Below are positions 1 to 8,900 of a stretch of 64,000 nt of DNA, piece after piece. The notes under the pieces were generated by a model. That model made no database searches, was not told the origin of the DNA, and saw only the letters and a list, made by a program, of their open reading frames with translations. Numbering within the stretch: the stretch's first letter is position 1; every line of letters begins with the position of its first letter. Origin of the DNA: 21-14-0-10-47-8 sp966211455. GTDB lineage: Bacteria; Bdellovibrionota; Bdellovibrionia; Bdellovibrionales; Bdellovibrionaceae. Both the position numbers and the translations under genes were made by a program. The stretch spans positions 124,001 to 188,000 of the forward strand of contig CBIHNI010000006.1 of the NCBI GenBank assembly GCA_966211455.1, read 5' to 3'.

Positions 1-1
1 C

Positions 2-169
2 GTGATTCCAGAGCGCCTGATCTCTGGAGAATTTTCTGATTTAAAAATAATCGAAACTTCGCGCGGTCGTTTTCTCAACGAGATCGTGATCGCGCGCCAG
101 CTGGGACGAAAAGCCAACTTCCGGGAAAAAGAGTTTATTCAGTTCTGCAAAAGCGAACTGCGAAACTGA
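2..169 (+). CDS. C-terminal fragment, possibly LysR-type regulator
   Basis: An open frame runs in from the left edge and ends at TGA 167-169, giving 55 residues with no start inside the window. The tail (VIPERLISG..., IVIARQLGRK..., FIQFCKSEL) resembles the last beta-strand and helix of LysR-family substrate-binding domains, where a short linker follows a late valine-rich strand and ends in a helix of the F-x-x-F/C type. That match is by eye and weak. The fragment is too short for a firm family call. Confidence 0.35.
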   Translation: MIPERLISGEFSDLKIIETSRGRFLNEIVIARQLGRKANFREKEFIQFCKSELRN

Positions 170-174
170 CTTTA

Positions 175-183
175 TGCTATACT
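175..183 (+). promoter_or_regulatory. Candidate extended -10 box (leaderless start)
   Basis: TGCTATACT lies 8 bases before the ATG at 192. The expected transcription start therefore falls almost on the start codon, and no Shine-Dalgarno sequence is present. A similar arrangement is seen at 9918-9926, 38595-38603 and 44308-44313. Confidence 0.4.
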
Positions 184-191
184 GACGACAT

Positions 192-467
192 ATGTCCCAA
201 ACGCGTTTCGAAATTTGCAGATCCTGCTTACGAAAAAAAGGCTTCATCCAAGATACGGAAGAAGAATCCGATTTTCTTTCTCGCTTGCATCCGCCGACTG
301 ATGCCGATGTGAAGCTGGGGCAGTGCCAACGGCTGTGTCCTGAAGATCGCCTGACCGTTTCGATTCAGGCTCCGCGGGATCCCGCACCGAATCTTGCCAT
401 GCTGCCCGCGAATAGCGTCGAAGATTTGGCAAAGACGATTCAAAGAATTACCTTAAAGAGTTCATAA
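192..467 (+). CDS. Small Cys-containing DUF1636-like metal-binding protein
   Basis: A 91-residue cytoplasmic protein. It has C-x-x-C near the N-terminus (CRSC, residues 9-12) and a second cysteine pair in the motif GQCQRLCPEDRLTV (about 43-56). This follows the pattern of the small DUF1636 and thioredoxin-like [2Fe-2S] proteins, in which a C-x-x-C and a later C-x-x-x-C bind a metal or iron-sulfur cluster. No signal peptide is visible. It lies 52 bases upstream of a Cys-rich copper-storage-type gene, so a role in metal handling is plausible but inferred. The ATG at 192 has no Shine-Dalgarno sequence and may be leaderless. Confidence 0.55.
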   Translation: MSQTRFEICRSCLRKKGFIQDTEEESDFLSRLHPPTDADVKLGQCQRLCPEDRLTVSIQAPRDPAPNLAMLPANSVEDLAKTIQRITLKSS

Positions 468-470
468 AAT

Positions 471-486
471 TGGCGAGCGATTTGCA
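471..486 (+). promoter_or_regulatory. Candidate sigma-54 (-24/-12) promoter
   Basis: TGGCGAGCGATTTGCA has GG (472-473) and GC (484-485) exactly 12 bases apart, as sigma-54 promoters require. The -24 side matches TGGCAC in most positions. Transcription would start near 497, leaving a short leader that carries the strong AGGAGG at about 510-515 before the ATG at 520. Confidence 0.45.
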
Positions 487-519
487 CCACCTCTTGTGCC
501 CACTGAACAAGGAGGACTT

Positions 520-915
520 ATGGATTTACAATCTTCAATCGGCACCGCCAGCCAAGCTTTGAAAAGCATCTTCAAAGGCATGACGGATGACATGCAAATG
601 TGCATTGAAAACTGCACGCAGTGCTCGCAGGTTTGCGAGCAATTGATTCAACACTGTCTGATGAAAGGTGGCGCTCACGCCGAACTTCGCCACATTCGAC
701 TTCTGCAAGACTGCGTGGACATCTGCACGCTTTCAGCAAGATTTATGAACCGCGAATCTGCATTTCATCACAAAACCTGTGAAACCTGCGCGGAGGTCTG
801 CTTGGCATGCGCCCAAGACTGCGAGCGCTTTCATGACGACGAGATGATGAGCGCATGCGCCGATGTCTGCCGCCGATGTGCGGAATCTTGCCAGAAAATG
901 AGCTTTGCGCATTAA
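520..915 (+). CDS. Four-helix Cys-rich copper storage protein (Csp/DUF326 family)
   Basis: A 131-residue protein with about 19 cysteines, mostly in C-x-x-C or C-x-x-x-C pairs spread along four predicted helices (CIENCTQCSQVC, CVDICTLSA, CETCAEVCLACAQDC, CADVCRRCAESC). This is the signature of the Csp/DUF326 four-helix bundle, whose inward-facing thiols store Cu(I). No signal peptide is present, so it resembles the cytosolic Csp3 type. The ATG at 520 is chosen because AGGAGG sits 5 bases upstream; the in-frame GTG at 496 lies before that ribosome site. A sigma-54-like promoter at 471-486 suggests activator-controlled expression. Confidence 0.85.
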   Translation: MDLQSSIGTASQALKSIFKGMTDDMQMCIENCTQCSQVCEQLIQHCLMKGGAHAELRHIRLLQDCVDICTLSARFMNRESAFHHKTCETCAEVCLACAQDCERFHDDEMMSACADVCRRCAESCQKMSFAH

Positions 916-1009
916 AGAAAATGGGGCAGATGTCACCACCCGCCCCGCCTTTTCAATTGCTTTACAAGCCGCATCCGGAAACACGGCTAGGTGCCCCCCG
1001 GCTTGGTAC

Positions 1010-2410
1010 TTATTCGTCGTCGAGGTCGTCAGCGCTGCCCAGGCCGTATTTTTCGACTCGGTAGCGCATGCTTCGGAAGGTGATATGCAAAAGCTTGGCG
1101 GCTTTCTTTTTGATGCCGTTCGCAGAATGGATCGCTTTCACCAAAAGCTCTTTTTCGATTTGTCCCATGACCTTATCCAGATCGATTCCGTCGTCACCGA
1201 TTTCGATTTCGTGCGACGAGGCCATCTTGCGGCCACTTGGTGTGTTCACGAATGGCGGTAAGCTTTCTGGCAAGATGGTCGCACCACCTTCCAAAGCCAC
1301 CGTGCGTTCGATGATATTTTCAAGTTCTCGCACGTTACCCGGGTAATCGTACTTTTTCAGCATTTCCATCGCTTCAACGCTGATGGCGCCGATATTCTTG
1401 GTCAAACGATCGTTGTACTTTTTTAGGAAGTGATTTGCCAAAAGTGGAATATCGTCTCGGCGATCGCGAAGCGATGGAGTCCTGATATTGATGACATTCA
1501 AACGGTAGAACAAGTCTTGGCGGAAGGTGCCCTCTTTGACCATTTCTTCCAGATCGCGATTGGTCGCCGCGCAAATACGCACGTCCACCTTGATGTCTTC
1601 CGTCGCACCCACGCGACGGATCACGCGCTCTTGAATCGCACGTAGAAGTTTAACCTGAATAGTGACCGGCAATTCGCCGACCTCGTCCAAGAACAAAGTT
1701 CCGCCGTCAGCCACTTCGAACAGACCGGCTTTATCAGCCACGGCTCCGGTGAAGGAACCTTTCTTATGACCGAACATTTCCGATTCCATCAGTTGCTCTG
1801 GGATCGCACCACAGTTGATGGTCACGAATGGCTTATCCTTCAAAGGACCGTTGTAATGGATCGCTTTGGCCACGACCTCTTTACCGGTACCCGATTCTCC
1901 GGTAATTAAAACGTTGGTCGGAGTTTGCGATACGCGCTTCACCAGATCGTAAATGCGATGCATGGCTTCGGAATTTCCGACCAGATTCTGGAAGCTGTAT
2001 TCTTTTGTCAGTTCTTTTTTCAGAACACGGTTTTCAACTTCCAAAGACTTCGCACGCAAAGCGTTTTGCAAGTTCATGCGAACTTCGTCGATCTTAAAAG
2101 GCTTCGTCAGATAATCGTAGGCACCCATTTTCATCGCTTCGACTGCGGATTCGGTCGTACCGAAAGCTGTGATCATCATAAACACAAGTTCCGGATAGGT
2201 TTCTTTGACGTGTTTTAAAAGCTCGATCCCCGTCATATTGGGCATCTGCAAATCCGAAATGACCAAGTCGAAAGATTTTTTTGTCAGCATGTCACGGGCC
2301 TTGGCGCCATCTTCAGCGCAAGTGACTTCGTAACCTTCTTTTTTGAGCATAATTTCTAGAAATTCGCGGATCGATTCTTCGTCATCGACGACCAAAATAC
2401 GTGGCTTCAT
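1010..2410 (-). CDS. pilR: Sigma-54-dependent response regulator PilR
   Basis: A 466-residue NtrC-class activator. The receiver domain occupies residues 4-115 with acidic pair D9/D10, phosphoacceptor D53 and K103. The AAA+ domain has Walker A GESGTGKE (171-178), the sigma-54 contact loop GSFTGA (218-223) and Walker B LFLDEVG (about 239-245). A Fis-type HTH lies at the C-terminus. It follows the kinase gene pilS by 46 bases and closes a pilB-pilT-pilC-pilS-pilR run, so the paralogue name PilR rests on context. The family normally activates pilin transcription with sigma-54. No pilA is present in this window. A GAAGAGG ribosome site precedes the ATG. Confidence 0.87.
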   Translation of the reverse strand: MKPRILVVDDEESIREFLEIMLKKEGYEVTCAEDGAKARDMLTKKSFDLVISDLQMPNMTGIELLKHVKETYPELVFMMITAFGTTESAVEAMKMGAYDYLTKPFKIDEVRMNLQNALRAKSLEVENRVLKKELTKEYSFQNLVGNSEAMHRIYDLVKRVSQTPTNVLITGESGTGKEVVAKAIHYNGPLKDKPFVTINCGAIPEQLMESEMFGHKKGSFTGAVADKAGLFEVADGGTLFLDEVGELPVTIQVKLLRAIQERVIRRVGATEDIKVDVRICAATNRDLEEMVKEGTFRQDLFYRLNVINIRTPSLRDRRDDIPLLANHFLKKYNDRLTKNIGAISVEAMEMLKKYDYPGNVRELENIIERTVALEGGATILPESLPPFVNTPSGRKMASSHEIEIGDDGIDLDKVMGQIEKELLVKAIHSANGIKKKAAKLLHITFRSMRYRVEKYGLGSADDLDDE

Positions 2411-2456
2411 GCTATGACCTCTTCAGCTTTTATTTTCAGCTGTGATTTCAAGATGA

Positions 2457-4019
2457 TCAAATGTTTTTCGCAGGGAATGAGATCACGAACTCGGTCCCTA
2501 GACCTACTTCGCTCTCGACAAAGACCTGGGCTTGATGCGCTTCCAGAATTTTATGTGTAATCGCTAGACCTAAGCCCGTTCCTTTGGGCTTTGTCGTGTG
2601 AAAGGGTTCGAACATTCGCTTCTTCGTTTCGGCACTCATGCCGATGCCCTGATCTTTGACCCGCACTTGTACGAATCCGTTTTCCAAAGCCGTGCGAACC
2701 TGCAAAACAGGATTTTCTTTTGTATCCATCGCCTGAATGCTGTTGATCACAATGTTTAAAAAAGCCTGCTTGAGCTTATCCCGGTGACCCATGATTTGGG
2801 CCGCCGGCATCATGTCTTTTTCGATGGTCACGGGACGCGCCACACTGCTTTGCGCATTGGCAATGACCTCGTTCAAAATCGTGTTGAGATCGATGATTTC
2901 ACCCGGCGGCTTTTCGGGTTTGGCGAAATCCAAAAATTCCGAAATCAACCGATTCAGACGATCGATTTCTTTCAGGATAATTTTGCCAAGCTTGCGGTCG
3001 TCTTCGCTGGCAAAGGACTGTGACAAAAGCTCGACACTGCCGCTGATCCCGGCCAATGGATTGCGAATCTCGTGCGCGATACCGGCCGCCAACTGCCCCA
3101 CCGCCGCCATTTTTTCAGATTGGCGGACAGCGAACTCCAGTCTTCGTTTTTCAGTCAGATCTTCGATCACCACCAAATAAGTGCTTTCACCCAAATCAGA
3201 AGCCTGCGGCAGAACTTGGACGCTGAAAAGCGAGGGATCTCTTTGCGGATCCGGCATCCAGCGAACTTCATGCTTTTCGCCAGCCTTTAGATTTATCAAT
3301 CTCGGGATGCGGCTCCCCAGCTCGGGCAAGATTTCAAAAAGGCGGATGCCCTCCAGATCCTCTTTACCAAACAAAGTCGACGCCCCCGGATTGAACTGCA
3401 AGATTTCGCTTTGCACATTCACCGTCAAAAGGGCCGACGGGATCGTTTCGATGATCATTTCGTTCAGGCGTCGAATCACGCGCAAAGAAAGATTCTGCAC
3501 TTCGATTTTTTCGGCAAAAAGATTCAGCTGATCGCTGAGATACCCCGAAAGCCCCGCCACCGCGAAGAACGAAATATTATTTAAGATCAGCATAAAAAGA
3601 TAAGACATCGCTTTGATTTCGGGCCCGAACCAAGAGCCGACCGTAAATCCGATCGACGTCAAAGCCGCAATCAAAAGCGAGCCACGCATTTGAAAAACCA
3701 AACCCGACAAAATAATCGCCAGCAGATACAAAAATAAAAACAGGGTTTGATTCAAAGAACTGCTGACCATCAAAAATGAAATCAGCGCCACATCCAAAAC
3801 AAAGGAAAGAAAAACCAAAGAGCGTTTCTCGAAAAAAGCATCCAGCCGAAACAAAGTCGCCAGATGCATCGCCAGCCCGACACTGGCAACGCCGTAGAAA
3901 CTGAGGGCGAGACTCCAGTTGAAGAAGCTTTCTTGCAACAAATGATGCAGCAACGTGAGAACCACCACGATCAAGTACATTCCAATTCGCGTCGCTTGGA
4001 TCATCAGGCGGTGGTTCAT
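2457..4019 (-). CDS. pilS: Membrane sensor histidine kinase PilS
   Basis: A 520-residue kinase with about six membrane segments in the first 165 residues, a PAS-like domain (about 180-290), a HisKA dimerisation helix with phospho-accepting H316 in AHEIRNPLAG, and an ATP-binding domain with N-box NIVINSIQAM and G-box GTGLGLA. Multi-pass N-terminus, PAS and HisKA are the PilS layout. It starts 11 bases after pilC, with AAGGAAA before the ATG at 4019, and is followed by its likely partner pilR. In other bacteria PilS reads inner-membrane pilin levels. Confidence 0.87.
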   Translation of the reverse strand: MNHRLMIQATRIGMYLIVVVLTLLHHLLQESFFNWSLALSFYGVASVGLAMHLATLFRLDAFFEKRSLVFLSFVLDVALISFLMVSSSLNQTLFLFLYLLAIILSGLVFQMRGSLLIAALTSIGFTVGSWFGPEIKAMSYLFMLILNNISFFAVAGLSGYLSDQLNLFAEKIEVQNLSLRVIRRLNEMIIETIPSALLTVNVQSEILQFNPGASTLFGKEDLEGIRLFEILPELGSRIPRLINLKAGEKHEVRWMPDPQRDPSLFSVQVLPQASDLGESTYLVVIEDLTEKRRLEFAVRQSEKMAAVGQLAAGIAHEIRNPLAGISGSVELLSQSFASEDDRKLGKIILKEIDRLNRLISEFLDFAKPEKPPGEIIDLNTILNEVIANAQSSVARPVTIEKDMMPAAQIMGHRDKLKQAFLNIVINSIQAMDTKENPVLQVRTALENGFVQVRVKDQGIGMSAETKKRMFEPFHTTKPKGTGLGLAITHKILEAHQAQVFVESEVGLGTEFVISFPAKNI

Positions 4020-4030
4020 CGATTTCCTTA

Positions 4031-5263
4031 CTACTTGGTTGCGTTTCCGGTCGCCACGTCGGCCATTTCGAAGATCGGCATGTACATCGCCAAAACCAGA
4101 ACGGCGATCGTGCCCCCTAAGAAAATCATCAAAATCGGCTCGATCATCGAGGTCAAAGCCTTGACTGCATTTTCGACATCGTCTTCATAGAAGTCGGCAA
4201 TCTTCCCGAGCATGGTGTCCAGGGTACCGGACTGCTCGCCGATGGCGATCATCTGCGACACCATATCCGGAATCGCCGGCTCTTTTTGCAGCGGCGTCGC
4301 CAGCGGGCGACCGGTCATGACCGATTCCTTACTGCGAATCAAAGCGCCTTCGATCACCACGTTCCCCGCCGTACGGGCGGCAATGTCCAACGCGTCCATC
4401 ACGCTCACACCCGAAGACAAAAGCGTCGACAACGTTCGTGACAGCTTCGCGACCGATGATTTTTGAATCAATTCACCGAACAGTGGCACTTTCAGGAAAA
4501 CGCGATCCAAAATCTCGCGCCCTTCTTGCGTGTTTTTCCAAGCCAAGGCAGCCCACGGAACACCGACCATGCCGGCAATCACCAAATACCACTTGTGAAT
4601 AAAGAACTGCGAAAGCGCGACCACCACGCGGGTCAAAAAGGGCAGCTCTCGTCCGGCACCCGAATACAACTCTTGAAAGCGCGGGATGACGAAGATCAAG
4701 ATACCGGCAATAACGATAAACGCGACCACGATGATCGCACCCGGCAGGAACAAAGCGCCCTTCACTTGTTTCTTCAGCTTTTCGGATTTCTCCATGTAAG
4801 CCGCAAGACGCATCAAGATTCCGTCCAAGATACCGGCCTCTTCACCGGCGCGAACCATGTTCACGTAAAAGCGGTCAAACACGTCCGGCAAAGTCGCCAT
4901 CGCATCGCCCAATCGTTTACCGGCCTCGATCGCCTGACGCACTTTTTGGGCGGCATCTTTCAATTGCGGGTCACGCTTTCCTTCGCTGAGCATTTTCAAC
5001 GAATCCACAACCGGAATACCGGCGTTGATCAGGGTCGAGAACTGACGCGTGAAGATCTGCAAATCTTTGGCGGAAACTTTTCCCGCCCCAAATGCAGCCA
5101 AAGGATTTTTAAATGGTTGCGGCCCCGGCGCCGAAAGAATTCGAAGCGGCACCAAGTTTTGCGCTTTCAGTTTTCCGCGGACTTCGACTTCGTCCACCGC
5201 ATCCAACTGCCCGATCTGCACTTTTCCGGCCGCATTCTTGGCCTGGAACATATAACGAGGCAT
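4031..5263 (-). CDS. pilC: Type IV pilus inner-membrane platform protein PilC
   Basis: A 410-residue type II secretion F/GspF-family protein with two repeated cytoplasmic T2SSF domains, beginning near residues 70 and 275 (FTRQFSTLINAGIPVVDSL and KLSRTLSTLLSSGVSVMDAL). They are separated by membrane segments at about 175-200 and 225-245, with a last segment at 380-400. It forms the inner-membrane platform that the assembly and retraction ATPases act on. It lies between the pilT-like gene (11-base gap) and pilS. GGAGAG precedes the ATG. Confidence 0.92.
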   Translation of the reverse strand: MPRYMFQAKNAAGKVQIGQLDAVDEVEVRGKLKAQNLVPLRILSAPGPQPFKNPLAAFGAGKVSAKDLQIFTRQFSTLINAGIPVVDSLKMLSEGKRDPQLKDAAQKVRQAIEAGKRLGDAMATLPDVFDRFYVNMVRAGEEAGILDGILMRLAAYMEKSEKLKKQVKGALFLPGAIIVVAFIVIAGILIFVIPRFQELYSGAGRELPFLTRVVVALSQFFIHKWYLVIAGMVGVPWAALAWKNTQEGREILDRVFLKVPLFGELIQKSSVAKLSRTLSTLLSSGVSVMDALDIAARTAGNVVIEGALIRSKESVMTGRPLATPLQKEPAIPDMVSQMIAIGEQSGTLDTMLGKIADFYEDDVENAVKALTSMIEPILMIFLGGTIAVLVLAMYMPIFEMADVATGNATK

Positions 5264-5274
5264 ACTTGACTCTC

Positions 5275-6300
5275 CTAGATTCCGACCTTTTTCAAGAGCG
5301 AATCGAGCTCTTCAGGTTCCGGGCTGGCTTCAAAAGCGGTTTTAAGTTCAATTTTTCGTTTCATCAGAAGCTGGAACAGAGAGTGATTTAAAGATCGCAT
5401 TCCCGTCTTTTCCGCATTGGCTTTGACGATCTTGGCGATCTGATCCAGCGCTTGAGCTTTCAAAGCCTCTTGGATTTCGCTTTCGACAAACACGACTTCA
5501 AACACGCTTTGCAGGCTTGCTTCCAATCCCGCCACCAGTTTCAATCCCAAAGCCATCTGCAGGGTCGCGGCCAATCGACGCGCGCGACTTGCTTCCGATC
5601 CCTGAATCAAATCCAACATGCGCTGAAGACCCATGCGCAAATCCCAAAATGGCAAAGTCAAAACCACCGAGCGGCCTTCTTCGGCCAGGCTTAAAGCCGT
5701 TTCGCAGAAAGCGGTTTGCTCGGTGTCGATCACGATGATGTCCGCACTTTTCAGAGCGCCATTTTTCTTCAGCTGATCGATCGGAAACTGCAAAAGCACA
5801 TTGCCTTCAGAAACCAGGTTCTGGGTTTCATCGTCGGTGTATACCGCGACGACTTTCTTGCGTCCTTGCGCGGCCGCCAAAAGATTTGCAATCACGGTCG
5901 ATTTTCCGGAACGGCGGGGCCCCACGATCAAGCTCAACCCCTGCGCGCGGCACACCGATTCCAAAACCATCGGTGGAAGATTCCAGGCTTTGCTCATATC
6001 ATTTTGCAAAGTCAAAGATCCATTCACACCTTCAAAGTCGATTTGAAAATCGAATTTAAACGAAATATCGCCGATCGTTTTGGTGCCGGCGATTTTCAAA
6101 TTTTCATACAAAAGACGTTTTTCATCTTCGGTCAAAATCTGACCCAGGATCTGTCTTGTCTCTTGTCCCGATTGCGAAGCTTGTCCGACCGACATCAAAT
6201 CTTTGCCGATGCGGAACTGAACCGGTTTGTGCGCCTGAATCAAAACCTCTTGCGCTTTGCGGTCATGGGCTAATTTAAGACAAGACTGAATCCATGTCAT
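5275..6300 (-). CDS. pilT: PilT-like ATPase with degenerate catalytic motifs
   Basis: A 341-residue protein in the pilT position, 2 bases after pilB. The fold can be followed: an N-terminal PAS-like part, then Walker A GPRRSGKS (127-134). Key motifs differ from retraction ATPases. The Walker B site normally reads VGEMRD but here reads IIVIDTEQT (188-196), so the catalytic glutamate position holds Thr or is shifted. The His-box TLHT is replaced by TLPF (215-218). The gene keeps a full frame, near-family length (PilT is about 345 residues) and tight operon spacing, so it is maintained rather than decaying. It may bind nucleotide without normal hydrolysis, or act as a regulator of the platform. 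The symbol is used by position and homology only. Confidence 0.7.
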   Translation of the reverse strand: MTWIQSCLKLAHDRKAQEVLIQAHKPVQFRIGKDLMSVGQASQSGQETRQILGQILTEDEKRLLYENLKIAGTKTIGDISFKFDFQIDFEGVNGSLTLQNDMSKAWNLPPMVLESVCRAQGLSLIVGPRRSGKSTVIANLLAAAQGRKKVVAVYTDDETQNLVSEGNVLLQFPIDQLKKNGALKSADIIVIDTEQTAFCETALSLAEEGRSVVLTLPFWDLRMGLQRMLDLIQGSEASRARRLAATLQMALGLKLVAGLEASLQSVFEVVFVESEIQEALKAQALDQIAKIVKANAEKTGMRSLNHSLFQLLMKRKIELKTAFEASPEPEELDSLLKKVGI

Positions 6301-6302
6301 AG

Positions 6303-8003
6303 TTAGGTATCCTTTACTGATGTATTTAATACTTCTTCAATCGTCGTCTGACCGCGCTTTAATTTTAACAGCGCCGACCGACGGAGCGTTCTCATGCCCT
6401 CTTGACGAGCCAAAATACGAAGCTCTTCTGAACTTCCGCCCTTCAAGATCACGTCACGCATTTTGGGCGTCATCTCCATCAACTCGAAAATCGCGATACG
6501 ACCTTTGATGCCGATGCCGTTGCAGGTCGGACATCCGCGACCCTTGAAAAGCTGGTAATCTTTGACTTCGCTGGCGTCCACACCCAGATCGATCAAAGTT
6601 TGCGCTGCGACTTCGATCGGAGCTTTGCAGTTTTCGCAAACCTTTCCGACCAGACGCTGGGCCACGATCAAATTCAAGGTCGATGTGATGATATAGGGTG
6701 CGACCCCCATCTCGGTCAGGCGGATGATCGTCTGCGGAGCATCGTTGGTGTGAAGCGTGCTGACGACCAAGTGGCCGGTGCTGGCGGCTTTCATCGCGAT
6801 CTCGGCGGTTTCCAAGTCACGAATCTCCCCCACCATGATGATGTCCGGATCCTGACGAAGGAAGCTTCGAAGAGCATCGGCAAAGTTCAGTCCGATGTCG
6901 GCATTCATCTGAACCTGATTGATCCCTTCCAAGTTGAATTCCACCGGATCTTCGGCGGTTGCGATATTCACGTCCGGCTGATTGAGCTCAGCCAGCGCCG
7001 AATAAATCGTTGTTGTCTTTCCGGAACCGGTTGGCCCCGTGATCAGCAGCAAACCTTGCGGTTTGTGAACGTGCTCTTTGAAAATCGAAAGATCTTCCGG
7101 TTCGAAACCAAGCTTCGTCATATCCAGCTGCAAGTTCGATTTATCCAAAAGACGAAGAACGACTTTCTCGCCCCAAATGGTCGGCAGAACGCTGACACGA
7201 AAATCCATCGATTTTCCGCCCTTCATCGGCAGCTTGATACGACCGTCTTGCGGACGGCGTTTTTCGGCGATGTCGAGCTTGGACATAATTTTAATACGAC
7301 TGGAGATCGCGGCGGCCGATGCGGCCGTCTGGCTGCTGGCTTCGGTCATGTTTCCGTCGATACGATAACGCACGCGGAATTTTTTTTCGTAAGGTTCAAA
7401 GTGAATATCGGAGACGCGCTTTTTGATCGCGTCTGTCAAAATCGCATTGACGAATTTGATGATCGGGCTGGATTCTTCTTCCATCCCGATGCTGACAAGC
7501 TCAAGCTCTTCGGCTTGATTCGCGTCAGCGCCGCCTTCGGCCTGGTCGACTTCTTTTCCGATCGCCGAAACGTTTCCGCCGTAATATTTTTCGATCGCAG
7601 CTAAAATGCCGTTTTCAGTCGCAACAACCGGCTGAATCTTACAGCGCGTGATAAAACGAAGATCGTCTCGCATCGCCGTATTCGTCGGATCCGAGAAGGC
7701 GACCACCAAAGTGTTGGTTCCAACTTTCTGCACCGGGATCAGCAAATATTTTTCGCAGACCTCGCGCGGAACGGATTGAATCGCGTTCGCCTGAATTTGA
7801 AATGTATTGAGATCGATTCCCGGAACTTGAAAGATCTGCTCGAGCGCTTTGAGAAGCACTCCTTCTTTCACCATCCCCAATTGAACAAGCACGGAACCCA
7901 GCTTCAAGCCGGATTTCTTCTGCTCTTCCAATGCCCGCGTCATCTGCTCGGGGCGGACCACCCCCTGTTTTACCAGCAATTCGCCGAGCCTGATGCTCGC
8001 CAT
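6303..8003 (-). CDS. pilB: Type IV pilus assembly ATPase PilB
   Basis: A 566-residue protein with the full set of PilB motifs. These are an N-terminal MshEN-type domain (residues 1-150, a fold that can bind cyclic di-GMP in relatives), Walker A GPTGSGKT (323-330), an Asp box around 350-357, Walker B with GE at 392-393, the His box STLHTND (415-421), and a zinc site with CENC (456-459) plus CPTC near 500. It powers pilus extension at the cytoplasmic face together with PilC. GGAGGGTCC precedes the ATG. It heads the pilus operon, about 60 bases downstream of the AroE-like gene. Confidence 0.95.
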   Translation of the reverse strand: MASIRLGELLVKQGVVRPEQMTRALEEQKKSGLKLGSVLVQLGMVKEGVLLKALEQIFQVPGIDLNTFQIQANAIQSVPREVCEKYLLIPVQKVGTNTLVVAFSDPTNTAMRDDLRFITRCKIQPVVATENGILAAIEKYYGGNVSAIGKEVDQAEGGADANQAEELELVSIGMEEESSPIIKFVNAILTDAIKKRVSDIHFEPYEKKFRVRYRIDGNMTEASSQTAASAAAISSRIKIMSKLDIAEKRRPQDGRIKLPMKGGKSMDFRVSVLPTIWGEKVVLRLLDKSNLQLDMTKLGFEPEDLSIFKEHVHKPQGLLLITGPTGSGKTTTIYSALAELNQPDVNIATAEDPVEFNLEGINQVQMNADIGLNFADALRSFLRQDPDIIMVGEIRDLETAEIAMKAASTGHLVVSTLHTNDAPQTIIRLTEMGVAPYIITSTLNLIVAQRLVGKVCENCKAPIEVAAQTLIDLGVDASEVKDYQLFKGRGCPTCNGIGIKGRIAIFELMEMTPKMRDVILKGGSSEELRILARQEGMRTLRRSALLKLKRGQTTIEEVLNTSVKDT

Positions 8004-8063
8004 GAGGACCCTCCATGATCAACGATTTATTTTATCGAGAGAGGGCGCAGTTTGTTACTGGAC

Positions 8064-8900
8064 CTACGTCCGTTTTTCCTGAGACAAGTACAAAGACCAG
8101 CTCTTCTGGTAGTCTTCTTCCGAGGGAAGCGCTTCCACTTTCAGCGCCCGCAAGAAAAGATAATCGCGAAGACCCCAAATTTCGATGCCGGAAAGATTGC
8201 GAATGCCCACGTGCTTGGCTTCATCCATCAAAGAATTTTCACCGCAAACCAAAGGCAGATCGACAACCAAACCATCCTTGCGCAAAAAGTTCAGATACGT
8301 GAGATCCTCGACCACGATAGGCCCCGTTTCCGACGTCAACGTGTTGAGCAGCAAGGATCCATTGTTCGGCTGTAGCGTGAGCTCGGTTTCTTTCAAGAGA
8401 CGAAAATCCAGACCGAAGAACAATTTCTTTAAGCTTTCCACAAGCGCTTCGGACTGCTCTTCATGCTCGGAGATCAAAACGATTTTTTGAAATCCCATCT
8501 TCACCGCGATCACGATGCAAAGGCGCGCCTGCGCATCCGAGCCGGTCACGTAAACGATCGAATGCGTGTCCAATTGCGAAGCCCTTTGCAAAATCAATTC
8601 ATGCAAGGCCTTTTGCAAATCGGCGCGCATCCAAAGCTTGCCGTTTTCGCGCACCAAAGAGCAAACAAGTCCCGCCTCGCGCACGTCTTCCGGAATCCGC
8701 GCCGACGCCGCCAGCAAGGCCGGTGAATGTTCGGGCGGCAGCAGCACGCCATCGATCGCATCGCTTTTCAGCATCGAGGCCGGATCGGCCAGCTGTTCGG
8801 CGGCGAAATCCACCCAGGTCAGATTCAATTTCAATTGTTCGAGCCAAAATTTTTTTCGCGGCTCAAAGGGTTGTGCGGAAAATTCTCCGACCCGGATCAT
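8064..8900 (-). CDS. AroE-like (shikimate dehydrogenase-fold) protein
   Basis: A 278-residue protein with the two-domain outline of shikimate dehydrogenase. An N-terminal substrate-like part is followed by a Rossmann segment (IVYVTGSDAQARLCIVIAVKMG, about 118-139), a DLP stretch (VVDLPLV, about 233-239) and a C-terminal MDEAKHVGI...LSGIEIW region, which matches the AroE pattern of a LLxxAxxxG helix followed by a G-M loop. The classic GxGGA nucleotide loop and the N-terminal lysine motif are not clear. It may therefore be a divergent, possibly non-aromatic-pathway member. Its ATG overlaps the ribF stop (ATGA), so both are probably co-transcribed and may lead into pilB. Confidence 0.5.
   Translation of the reverse strand: MIRVGEFSAQPFEPRKKFWLEQLKLNLTWVDFAAEQLADPASMLKSDAIDGVLLPPEHSPALLAASARIPEDVREAGLVCSLVRENGKLWMRADLQKALHELILQRASQLDTHSIVYVTGSDAQARLCIVIAVKMGFQKIVLISEHEEQSEALVESLKKLFFGLDFRLLKETELTLQPNNGSLLLNTLTSETGPIVVEDLTYLNFLRKDGLVVDLPLVCGENSLMDEAKHVGIRNLSGIEIWGLRDYLFLRALKVEALPSEEDYQKSWSLYLSQEKRT

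Noticed and set aside
4463..5269. A 268-codon plus-strand frame opposite pilC
   Set aside because: It lies wholly inside the PilC gene on the other strand, and the composition is shadow-like (many H, Q and R).
6600..7604. A 334-codon plus-strand frame opposite pilB
   Set aside because: Antisense to a textbook PilB; no start signals.
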